Shown in pieces: positions 16,041-23,817 of a stretch of 49,998 bases of DNA; position 1 is the first letter of the stretch, and every line of letters starts with the position of its first letter. The DNA is from Rhodoferax sp. Its GTDB lineage: Bacteria > Pseudomonadota > Gammaproteobacteria > Burkholderiales > Burkholderiaceae_C. The stretch covers positions 1 to 49,998 of the forward strand of contig JAIPCE010000004.1 in assembly GCA_021738345.1 (NCBI GenBank), written 5' to 3'. The translations under genes and the position numbers were made by a program. The notes under the pieces were generated by a model that saw only the letters and a program-made list of their open reading frames with translations, did no database searches and was not told the DNA's origin.

Positions 16041-16751
16041 ATGGCCAACAATGCAATCTTCGCCCGCCTCGCCAACCTTTGGGCCGGCTTTATTTCCCTC
16101 TGGGTGTCCGATGTGGAGAAGGAACATCCCGAAATCGCCTACCAAAACGCGATTGCCTCGATGATAGAAAAATACACCCAGCTCAAGGCCGCCACCGGCT
16201 CCATCATTGCCCGCCGCCAGGAGATCACGGCGCGCCTCGAAGGCCAGGAGCGCGAGTTGGCCGCGGTCAGTGCCGATCTCGAAACCGCGCTTGCCACCAA
16301 CCAGGACGACCTCGCGGTGGTGCTGATCCAAAAGAAAAACGCGCTGGATGCCGCCATCACCGAGCTGCGCGCCGAAGCATCCCAGGCCACGGCAGACGCC
16401 GACAATGCCAAAGACTCTCTGATGCAGGTCAAGACCGAAATCGACAAACTCAAGGCCGAAAAGGACCGCATGCTGGCGCAAATGCACAGCGCCCAGGCGC
16501 GGCTCAAGATTCAGGGTCAGCTCGACGGCCTGTCGGTGGATGCCGAAGTGCAGGCACTCGGTGCCGTGCGCGATCACATCAAGAGCCAGGTGGCACAGGC
16601 CAGTCTTGGGGCTGAGTTGCACAGTTCCGACCTCGATGTGCGCCTCAACAAGCTGCGCCAAAGCAGCGGCAGCGTCACCGCCAAAGCCCAGCTCGATGCC
16701 CTCAAGCAGGCGCGTGCCGCAGCGCAAGCAGCACCGGCCAAAACGCTTTGA
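16041..16751 (+). CDS. PspA/IM30-like coiled-coil protein
   Basis: A 236-residue protein, nearly all helix. It begins with an amphipathic segment (IFARLANLWAGFISLWVSDV), then PEIAYQNAIASMIEKYTQL and NQDDLAVVLIQKKNALDAAI, a layout like PspA/IM30: an N-terminal amphipathic helix that binds membrane, followed by a long coiled-coil hairpin. PspA proteins polymerise on damaged inner membrane and are often controlled by an AAA+ partner. The next gene encodes an AAA+ protein, supporting that reading. It lacks the exact E. coli PspA opening, so it belongs to a diverged branch. A generic coiled-coil protein is the alternative. Confidence 0.72.
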   Translation: MANNAIFARLANLWAGFISLWVSDVEKEHPEIAYQNAIASMIEKYTQLKAATGSIIARRQEITARLEGQERELAAVSADLETALATNQDDLAVVLIQKKNALDAAITELRAEASQATADADNAKDSLMQVKTEIDKLKAEKDRMLAQMHSAQARLKIQGQLDGLSVDAEVQALGAVRDHIKSQVAQASLGAELHSSDLDVRLNKLRQSSGSVTAKAQLDALKQARAAAQAAPAKTL

Positions 16752-16803
16752 TGCGAGCCGCCATGCACCCGCGCACAGACTTCGCAATGCATCAGAGCGC
16801 GCC

Positions 16804-18648
16804 ATGACGGCAGCACCCGCGCCCCGCCCCGCACTGCCGCGTTGGGCCGAAACCCTGCGGCAAAAATACCTGGCGGGTGAAGCGTCCACCTTTGTGCTGT
16901 ACCGCAATGTGTTCGACAGCTTTCTGGTCGGGCAAACTTTGCACAGCCTGCAGTCGTTTCTGGTGGCCGAGTTATTCAAGGACACCAAGAAGCATGTCTG
17001 CGAGGTCAGCCTGGAGCGCGGTATCCGGGTGCTGAGTGGCAAGTGGGAGCGCGGCATGGCGGGTCTGGTGGGCGATGCCAGCGAGTCCGACCAAGGTGGC
17101 CTGACGCTGGCAGCCCTGCATGCGCTGGAGCAGCAAATGCGCAGCGAGCAGTCTACGGCGCTGATTGTTCCGTACGCGGACGCGCTGTTGCCCGCGGGCG
17201 ACCCCAGCTTTATGCCGCAACAGGACCGCCAAATCTACTTGGCGTTTCACCGCTGGTCGCTCGATCCCAGTCTGACCCGAGGCGACAACATCACGGTACT
17301 GATCGCCGAGTCACTCAACGCCATAAACCCCGGTTTGCTTTCCAACCCCAAGGTCGCGGCTATCGAAGTGCCCATGCCGGACCTGGAGCAGCGCCGCCGC
17401 GTCATGGCCCACCTGGCACCCACGCTGACCGAGGCACAGGTGCGCCTGTTTTCCGAACGTACCGGCGGTCTGCGCACCGTGCAGTTAGCCAGCATTCTGG
17501 CCAATTCCGAGGGGCATGGCATGGGCGAGCCCGAGCGCCGTGCCTTTCTGCTGCAACTGCTCAGCGGTACGCCCGATGCCGAGCAGCGTGCCAGCACCCT
17601 GGCCAGCATCACGGCGGGTATGACACCGGCCGAGATCACCCGCCTGATTGAGCCCGGAAAGGCGCTTCCGGTGGACGATGTGAACGCCCAGGTGCTGAAG
17701 GTGATTCACACCCGCAAGCGCGAAATGATCGAAAAGGAGTGCGCCGGCCTGATCGAGTTCATCGAACCGCGGCACGGCTTGGCATCGGTCGGCGGCCACG
17801 AAAATATCAAGCATGAGCTGCTGGCCATTGCCAAAAACCTCAAGGAAGGCAATACCACGCTGACGCCCATGGGCCTGCTTGCCGTGGGACCCATGGGGTC
17901 GGGCAAGACCTTTGTCATCAAGGCTTTTCTCAAGGAGGCCGGACTGTCGGCCGTGGCACTGAAGAACTTCCGCTCGAAATGGGTCGGCTCCACCGAGGCC
18001 AATCTGGAGCGCGTGCTCGCCACCGTCAAGGCCATGGGCCCGATTGCAGTCATCATCGACGAAGGCGACCGCAGCTTTGGCAATGGCGGCGGCGAGGGTG
18101 GCGACGACGGCACCAGCTCGCGCATCATTGCGCGGCTCAAGGAGTTCATGGCCGAGACCGAAAACCGGGGTCAGGTGCTGTTTGTGATGATGACCAACCG
18201 CCCCGACAAGCTAGACAGCGACATCAAGCGCCCGGGTCGGCTGGACCGCAAGATTCCGTTCTTTTACTGCCAGACGGCGGCCGAGCGCGCCCAGGTCCTG
18301 CAAGCGGTCCTGGCGCGCTACAGCCAGCCCTGCAGCGCCACGCCGCCCGAATGGCTGGCCCTGTGCGAAGCGCTCGATGGCTATTCCAATGCCGATCTTG
18401 AGGCCCTGGCCTTGTTGTCGGTGGAGCAGGCACACAACCAAGCCATTCCGCTCGATGCGGCGGTGCTGGCCGCTGCGGCAGCCGACTTCATGCCGCCACA
18501 AGAGCGCGACATGATCGAATTCATGGAGTTGCTGGCAGTGTCTGAGACTTCGCGCCGCACCATGCTACCCCAGCGCTACCGCGAGATGGCGGTGGCTGAC
18601 ATTCAGAGCAACTTGCGTGACGCGCGCCGCCGCGCGCTGGCGCGCTAA
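16804..18648 (+). CDS. AAA+ ATPase with degenerate N-terminal half (Ycf46-like layout)
   Basis: A 614-residue protein from ATG 16804, the first ATG in its frame. The C-terminal half is a classic AAA+ domain: Walker [10 protein letters not shown], a pore-loop region [11 protein letters not shown], Walker [10 protein letters not shown], sensor-1 MMTNRPD and the Arg-finger region [11 protein letters not shown]. Residues 1 to about 250 resemble an AAA fold without Walker motifs ([20 protein letters not shown], then [15 protein letters not shown]), a layout like chloroplast/cyanobacterial Ycf46 proteins. The Walker B DEGD is a variant of the usual DEID/DEAD. It is likely a hexameric remodelling ATPase acting on the PspA-like filament or membrane partner encoded just upstream. 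Confidence 0.85.
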   Translation: MTAAPAPRPALPRWAETLRQKYLAGEASTFVLYRNVFDSFLVGQTLHSLQSFLVAELFKDTKKHVCEVSLERGIRVLSGKWERGMAGLVGDASESDQGGLTLAALHALEQQMRSEQSTALIVPYADALLPAGDPSFMPQQDRQIYLAFHRWSLDPSLTRGDNITVLIAESLNAINPGLLSNPKVAAIEVPMPDLEQRRRVMAHLAPTLTEAQVRLFSERTGGLRTVQLASILANSEGHGMGEPERRAFLLQLLSGTPDAEQRASTLASITAGMTPAEITRLIEPGKALPVDDVNAQVLKVIHTRKREMIEKECAGLIEFIEPRHGLASVGGHENIKHELLAIAKNLKEGNTTLTPMGLLAVGPMGSGKTFVIKAFLKEAGLSAVALKNFRSKWVGSTEANLERVLATVKAMGPIAVIIDEGDRSFGNGGGEGGDDGTSSRIIARLKEFMAETENRGQVLFVMMTNRPDKLDSDIKRPGRLDRKIPFFYCQTAAERAQVLQAVLARYSQPCSATPPEWLALCEALDGYSNADLEALALLSVEQAHNQAIPLDAAVLAAAAADFMPPQERDMIEFMELLAVSETSRRTMLPQRYREMAVADIQSNLRDARRRALAR

Positions 18649-18755
18649 ACCAATGCCTTCCAACCCACTTCCATGCCCACACCATCCCGGTTCATGAAAT
18701 TTGCAAGCCATTGATGACGGAGTTGGTATTTCACCTTAACCCCCAGGAGCCCACC

Positions 18756-19205
18756 ATGCACGCCATGCCAGACCAAAATCTCAGTTCCCAACAAGTGATC
18801 CAGCTAACCCACGCCATGCTGTCCGTCGCGATGGTCGACGGCATTCACCCAGCCGAGGCCGCGCTGATCGGCCAGTTCTACGAGAGCTCCCGCAGCCCCG
18901 ACATGCCCAGCACCGCCAGCGTGCTGGCCAGTCCCGAAGCCAAAGCATTTGATGCCGCGACCCTGGCCGGCAGCCCAGCCGATTTTGCCGACACCCTGGT
19001 GCTGATGTGCCTGATGTGTGGCTACGCCGACGGTCGCCTGAGCCAGCCTGAGCGCGACCGGGTCCAGGCCCTAGCCAACGCCGTGGGCATGGAAGCGGCC
19101 CGGTTCGAGTCGCACCTGGCGCAAGTTCGCGACGAACTCGTAGGCGCCCTGTCACACCTGCCCGACGCCGGGTCGGTGGCAGCGGTGGTGCGCGAACTGG
19201 GGTGA
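18756..19205 (+). CDS. TerB-like protein
   Basis: From ATG 18756, with CAGGAG about 8 bases upstream, this gives 149 residues. Both halves show the TerB/DjlA-N helical pattern: MVDGIHPAEAALIGQFY near residue 28 and CGYADGRLSQPERDRVQAL near 88, with the acidic DG..xxE positions thought to bind metal in TerB. TerB-family proteins occur in tellurite-resistance and membrane-linked stress systems and are thought to link the membrane to effectors. It lies 107 bases after the AAA+ gene, further than the other spacings, but in the same direction; I take it as the last operon member. Confidence 0.75.
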   Translation: MHAMPDQNLSSQQVIQLTHAMLSVAMVDGIHPAEAALIGQFYESSRSPDMPSTASVLASPEAKAFDAATLAGSPADFADTLVLMCLMCGYADGRLSQPERDRVQALANAVGMEAARFESHLAQVRDELVGALSHLPDAGSVAAVVRELG

Positions 19206-19850
19206 AAAGAGCTAGCTAGGATCGAATCCAGCGGCTATTCGAGGTATGGCATCGTCACACAGTTAATTCAGGCCTGTCCCCCTCCCCTTTCGTGACGGCG
19301 GTAATGGGGGGAAAGTAGCGGAGATGGTTCGGCAAGTGTGGGAAGCGTTCGAGATACGGATAATATTCGGAGCACCAATTTTCGGTGAACCAGAACGGTG
19401 ATATCAAGACGGAACCGTAGGTGAACGCGACGTTTAGGCGACGGGTATAGGGACTGCCAGTCCCAATACCGCGAACTTAAGCCGCTCAGGCCTTGTATGC
19501 AAGCTTGGGCTACGGTTTGACGTGATTTTTCGGCCGCTGCGTTGTTCTGCCTGGCCTGCGTTTCACTGAATTGGCCCCCAGTAACTCAAATGACTTACCC
19601 AGCAGCACTGCCAAACTGTCCAAAGCCAGCACCATGCGCGGCATCAAGCGCTGCAAACAGTTGCCCGCATACGAGCGATTGCATTGCCGATTCTCTTTCC
19701 CTCGCCCCAGCGGGGAGAGGGTTAGGGTAAGAGGTGCATGTTTTGCACTATTCAAAGCAACGCGTAGCTTTGGCCTCTTCCCCACTGTGGGAAGCTTGGG
19801 ATGGGGCCTGCCTTTGATTGGTGCCCAGCTAGGTCGCACCCGCAGGTCAC
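19206..19850. other. 645-base intergenic region without a recognised gene
   Basis: I see no convincing gene. A minus-strand frame around 19510-19690 reads QRLMPRMVLALDSLAVLLGK and may be a fragment of something larger, but I cannot name it. The right part carries one arm of the hairpin repeat found again at 36446-36628. Confidence 0.5.
19698..19747 (+). repeat. Interspersed repeat arm (46 of 50 bases match 36476-36525)
   Basis: The block starting TCCCTCGCCCCAGCGGGGAG and ending TTTTGCA matches 36476-36525 with four differences and no gaps. The CTCGCCCC/GGGGAGAG core is itself a short palindrome. Here only one arm is seen, without the inverted partner present at 36.5 kb. Confidence 0.85.
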
Positions 19851-20285
19851 TCAGTTCGCATCGTGAAAAAATTTCAAGAGCTTGAGGGCCTCACCATTTG
19901 AGCTCTGGAATGCCGTTGGGTCGAATGACACCTCGCCGATGCGAGCGTGGCCGGGTAGCCCTGCAAACAAGGCATCGTCGGCATTCTTGAATCCCATGGC
20001 CCATTCATCGAACATGCGACTTTCGATTTCACCCTCACTGAGCTGCAGAATGGTGTGATGCCGCTTATCGAGCTTGATCTTGTCATACAGGGCGCGTACT
20101 TTGAGTTTGTCACCTTCGAGTAACTGGATGAAGTAGCCTTTGTCGGCATCGGTCGAATACCGGTAGATCAACAGGCCTGTGAGCCCGTTCACGGTATTCC
20201 ATTTGCGGCTGAGTTGCAGTAGGGATCCGAGCGCCGCGGCATCCATCGGCTGCTTTGCCTGGCTTACATAGACCATGTAAAACAT
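19851..20285 (-). CDS. BLUF-domain blue-light photoreceptor
   Basis: From the ATG at 20285, with GAAGGA seven bases upstream, this gives 144 residues; an ATG at 20306 would add seven. It is a single BLUF domain that binds FAD. The key residues are visible: Tyr in FYMVYVSQA, Asn in NTVNGLTGLLIY, Gln in YFIQLLEG, and the late DEWAMGF with the Trp/Met pair. About 40 residues follow the core, as in short BLUF proteins such as PixD/Slr1694. With no fused output it should signal through a protein partner. It stands alone between the TerB-like gene and the catabolic operon. It is the second photoreceptor in the first 20 kb. Confidence 0.9.
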   Translation of the reverse strand: MFYMVYVSQAKQPMDAAALGSLLQLSRKWNTVNGLTGLLIYRYSTDADKGYFIQLLEGDKLKVRALYDKIKLDKRHHTILQLSEGEIESRMFDEWAMGFKNADDALFAGLPGHARIGEVSFDPTAFQSSNGEALKLLKFFHDAN

Positions 20286-20386
20286 TGTTTTTCCTTCGGT
20301 TTCCATGACTTCAACGCTGCCAAGACACCACCCTGCGTCTTTTTGGCATCTTCAAACTGCATGGGGTTGTTGTTTTCGCAGAACTT

Positions 20387-20464
20387 TGATTGCGACAGCA
20401 GCGTTTCGGGAGCTACCGTGAAGGGGTCGCGGCTTTTCGATTGCAGGATGTCTTTCACTCGCAC
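20387..20464 (-). pseudogene. Possible start of a CBS-domain gene, truncated
   Basis: The minus-strand frame from ATG 20464 begins MRVKDILQSKSRDPFTVAPE, which looks like the first strand and helix of a CBS domain. After about 25 residues the similarity is lost, and the frame runs on into the BLUF start. It may be a remnant of a CBS-domain gene or an accidental match in a short upstream ORF. Confidence 0.3.
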
Positions 20465-20532
20465 ATTTGTTTCCTATCGCGACACTCAGTCGCAAACTTT
20501 GCTGCACACTAGCCAAATAATGGAATCTAGGC

Positions 20533-22239
20533 TCACTCCGAACCGCGCAGAAAATCAAAGTCGCAACCTGCATCGGCCTGCATCACGTGTTCCTGATACA
20601 GCCTGGCATAGCCCCGCGCTGGTGGCGCTGGCCGCACCCCGAGTGCGGCGCGACGGTCTGCCAGTTCGTCCTCTGCTACCAACAGATCGATGCGGTGCTG
20701 GCTCACGCTCAGGCGGATGCGATCGCCGGTGCGCACTAGGCCGAGCGGACCGCCTGCTGCCGCCTCGGGTGTGACATGCAGCACGATGGTGCCAAAGGCC
20801 GTGCCGCTCATGCGCGCGTCGGAAATTCGCACCATGTCCTTCACGCCGGCGACCGCCAGCTTTTTCGGAATCGGCAGGTAGCCAGCCTCGGGCATGCCAC
20901 TGCCGCTGGTTGGACCAGCGTTCTGCAGCACCATGATGTCATCCGCCTGGATGTCCAGCGCCGGGTCGTCGACGCGCTCGGCGAGGTCCTGCAGCGAACT
21001 GAAGACGACTGCACGCGCCTCCTTTTCGAAAAGCGTCTTGTCGGCTGCCGATCGCTTGAGGATGGCGCCGCCTGGTGCCAGCGAGCCAAACAGCGCCACC
21101 AAACCACCCACCGGTTCGATAGGATCGGTCGCCGGTCGGACCACCCTTGGGTCACTCCAGGCATCCTGCTCGGCTGCCAGGCGTTCGCCCAGCGTCTCGC
21201 CAGTGACTGTCAATGTATCTAGGTGCAGCAGCGGCTTGAGTTCTCGCAGCAGCGCGCTCATACCACCGGCAGCATAAAAGTCCTCCATATATTGGTCGCC
21301 AGTGGGCTTCAGGTTGACCAGCACCGGCGTGCTGTCGGACAGCTCGTTGAGCCGATGCAGCGACACCGGAATATTCAGCCGCCCGGCCACTGCAGTCAGG
21401 TGAATGATGGCGTTGGTCGACCCGCCCAATGCCAGCAACACGCGCAGCGCGTTCTCCACCGAATTCGGCGTGATCACCTGGCTCGGTCGGATCGGCCGGT
21501 GGATCAGCCGCACCGCTTCCGCGCCACTTGCCTCAGCCGCACGAAGCCGGTCAGCGTGAACCGCCGGTATCGCAGCCGTGCCCGGCAGCGACATGCCCAG
21601 CGCCTCGGCGATGCAGGCCATGGTGCTGGCAGTACCCATCACCGCACAGGTGCCGGCAGTGGTCGCGAGCCGGCCCTCAACAACGTCGATGGTTTTGCGG
21701 TCGATCTTGCCGGCGCGAAAACTGCCCCAGAAGCGCCGGCAGTCGGTGCAGGCGCCCAGGCGCTCGCCCTCGTGGCGACCGGTCATCATCGGCCCGGTCA
21801 CGAGCTGGATCGCTGGAATGTCGGCGGCGGCGGCTCCCATCAGTTGCGCCGGCACGGTCTTGTCGCAACCCCCGATCAGCACCACTGCATCCATTGGCTG
21901 TGCACGGACCATCTCCTCTACGTCCATACTCATCAAGTTGCGGAACATGAGGCTGGTCGGGTTGAGAAAAACCTCGCCAAGCGAGATGGTCGGGAACTCG
22001 ATCGGTAGCCCTCCGGCGGCGAGCACGCCGCGCTTGACCGCATCGACCAGCTCGGGCATGGCACGGTGGCAGTTGTTGAACCCTGAGCCACTGGAGGCGA
22101 TGCCGACCACTGGGCGCTCGAGCAACGCGGTCGAGTAACCCATCGACTTGATGAAACTGCGCCGCAGATAAAGTGCAAAGGCGCGATCACCGTAGTTGGT
22201 GAGGCCGCGCGCGATGCCGTGTTCGCTAATGTCTGCCAT
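20533..22239 (-). CDS. IlvD/Edd-family dehydratase, sugar-acid dehydratase type
   Basis: A 568-residue Fe-S dehydratase from ATG 22239 (CGGAG about 6 bases upstream). The cluster-binding cysteines lie in GGCDKTVPAQ, ACTDCRRFWG and TAGTCAVMGTASTM, the pattern of the arabonate/xylonate/galactonate-type branch rather than dihydroxy-acid dehydratase of branched-chain synthesis. GSTNAIIHL and the C-terminal GPTSGSGMPEAGYL also match. The family turns 2,3-dihydroxy acids into 2-keto-3-deoxy acids. It is the last gene of the minus-strand catabolic operon, 93 bases after the aldehyde dehydrogenase, which suggests a non-phosphorylating sugar-acid route. The exact substrate is unknown. Confidence 0.9.
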   Translation of the reverse strand: MADISEHGIARGLTNYGDRAFALYLRRSFIKSMGYSTALLERPVVGIASSGSGFNNCHRAMPELVDAVKRGVLAAGGLPIEFPTISLGEVFLNPTSLMFRNLMSMDVEEMVRAQPMDAVVLIGGCDKTVPAQLMGAAAADIPAIQLVTGPMMTGRHEGERLGACTDCRRFWGSFRAGKIDRKTIDVVEGRLATTAGTCAVMGTASTMACIAEALGMSLPGTAAIPAVHADRLRAAEASGAEAVRLIHRPIRPSQVITPNSVENALRVLLALGGSTNAIIHLTAVAGRLNIPVSLHRLNELSDSTPVLVNLKPTGDQYMEDFYAAGGMSALLRELKPLLHLDTLTVTGETLGERLAAEQDAWSDPRVVRPATDPIEPVGGLVALFGSLAPGGAILKRSAADKTLFEKEARAVVFSSLQDLAERVDDPALDIQADDIMVLQNAGPTSGSGMPEAGYLPIPKKLAVAGVKDMVRISDARMSGTAFGTIVLHVTPEAAAGGPLGLVRTGDRIRLSVSQHRIDLLVAEDELADRRAALGVRPAPPARGYARLYQEHVMQADAGCDFDFLRGSE

Positions 22240-22332
22240 TGAAACTCCGGATGTGTGGTGTCGGGGCGACCCTTTGTCAACCAAGTCGCCGAATACTTTG
22301 CCTAGGATGAAGTGAAACGGGCGCTGGTCAAG

Positions 22333-23799
22333 CTAAAGCCGCGTCTTGATGTACTTGGCTTCGAGATAGTCACGTAGCCCGAGTGAGCCGCCTTCGCGGC
22401 CCATACCGCTGTCCTTGACGCCACCAAAAGGCATCTCGGCACTGGCAATGGCGAGGTCGTTGATGCCCACCATGCCAGCCTCAATGGCCTCGCTGGCCAG
22501 CGTCGCGGTCTTCAAGGAGCGCGTGAACAGGTACGATGCCAGCCCGTAAGGCGTGGCGTTGGCCAGCGCGATGGCCTCATCAAAGCTGGCGAAGGGCGCG
22601 ATCGGGGCCACCGGGGCGAAAGGCTCGTCGCGCATGATGCGCGCTGCCTGGGACACGTCCGCCAGAGCCGTGGGTGCAAGGTAGTAGCCCTTGGTGCCAA
22701 GTCCCTCAGGGCGGCTGCCACCAGCCACCAGGCGCGCGCCATGGCCAAGCGCATCGTCGATCAAGCGCTGCGCATGCTGCAGGCCGCGGCGATTGGCCAT
22801 GGGTCCGACCTCGGTGTCTGCCGCCAGCCCTGGGCCAACCTTCAGCGACCGCGCCACCGTCGCAAAGCGATCCACGAAGCCCTTGTACACGCTCTCGTGC
22901 ACGAAAAAGCGCGACGGCGACGCACATACCTGGCCGCAATTGCGGTATTTGAAACGCGCGCACTGCTCGGCTGCTGCCTCTACGTCGGCGTCTTCAAAGA
23001 CCAATACTGGCGCGTGGCCGCCCAGCTCCATCGATACGCGCTTGATGCCTTCAGCGGCCAGGTGCAGCATGCGTCGCCCCACCGCGCTAGAGCCGGTCAA
23101 CGTAATCTTGGCGACCTTGGGTGAGCCAACCAGTACCTCGGAGATAAAACCTGAGTCGCCGGTGACCAGGTTGACGGTGCCCGGCGGCAGGCCAGCATCG
23201 TGCAGCGCCTGCACCACCGCCATGCAGCTTCCAGCGGCCTCACTGGCCGGTTTGACCACCACACTGCAACCAGCGCCCAGCGCGGCTGCAATTTTGCGCG
23301 ACGGCAGCAAGGCTGGAAAGTTCCAGGCAGAGAAGGCAGCGACCACGCCCACGGGCTCAAATCGAACCTGCATGCGGACCTCGGGCACGCGCGCCTGAAA
23401 GGTCTGCCCATAGATGCGTTGCGTCTCACCTGCGTACCAATCGAACTGGTCGGCGGCGTCGTTGGTCTCACCGCGCGCCTGTGCCAGCGGCTTTCCCGTC
23501 TCGCACGACATCAAATGCGCAATGGCATCGACGCGTTCACGGATCAATGCGGCAGTGCGATGCAACAGCCCCGCACGTTCCCAGGGCGATGTAAGGCGCC
23601 AGACGCGAAAGGCGGCGTCAGCGGCATCCACCGCCGCGTCGAGGTCAGCGCGTGTAGCCACTGGAATACAGCCGATGACCTCCTCGTTGGTCGGGTCAAT
23701 GACCTCGCGCACCTCGCCACCGGTGGCACCACGCCACTGGCCATTGATGAAAAGGCCGTAGCCGCTGTACAAGCCAAAATCGTCGCGTTTCATAGTCAT
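22333..23799 (-). CDS. NAD(P)-dependent aldehyde dehydrogenase, succinate-semialdehyde dehydrogenase-like
   Basis: A 488-residue member of the aldehyde dehydrogenase superfamily. Catalytic and cofactor motifs are intact: AWNFPALLPSRKIAAAL (Asn), LTGSSAVGRRM, MELGGHAP (general-base Glu) and NCGQVCASPSRFF (nucleophile Cys). The closest well-known group is GabD/ketoglutarate-semialdehyde dehydrogenase. The start could be ATG 23799 or ATG 23793; the ACGGA upstream is better spaced for the second. Located between the ThDP enzyme and the dehydratase gene, it would suit oxidation of a semialdehyde end product to a central acid. The substrate is inferred from context. Confidence 0.92.
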   Translation of the reverse strand: MTMKRDDFGLYSGYGLFINGQWRGATGGEVREVIDPTNEEVIGCIPVATRADLDAAVDAADAAFRVWRLTSPWERAGLLHRTAALIRERVDAIAHLMSCETGKPLAQARGETNDAADQFDWYAGETQRIYGQTFQARVPEVRMQVRFEPVGVVAAFSAWNFPALLPSRKIAAALGAGCSVVVKPASEAAGSCMAVVQALHDAGLPPGTVNLVTGDSGFISEVLVGSPKVAKITLTGSSAVGRRMLHLAAEGIKRVSMELGGHAPVLVFEDADVEAAAEQCARFKYRNCGQVCASPSRFFVHESVYKGFVDRFATVARSLKVGPGLAADTEVGPMANRRGLQHAQRLIDDALGHGARLVAGGSRPEGLGTKGYYLAPTALADVSQAARIMRDEPFAPVAPIAPFASFDEAIALANATPYGLASYLFTRSLKTATLASEAIEAGMVGINDLAIASAEMPFGGVKDSGMGREGGSLGLRDYLEAKYIKTRL

Positions 23800-23817
23800 T
23801 CCGTTCGCTTCAGTTCT

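Noticed and set aside
15267..17057. A 596-codon minus-strand open frame
   Set aside because: It covers the membrane coiled-coil, PspA-like and AAA+ genes on the other strand and shows no domain. GC-rich third positions commonly open such shadow frames.
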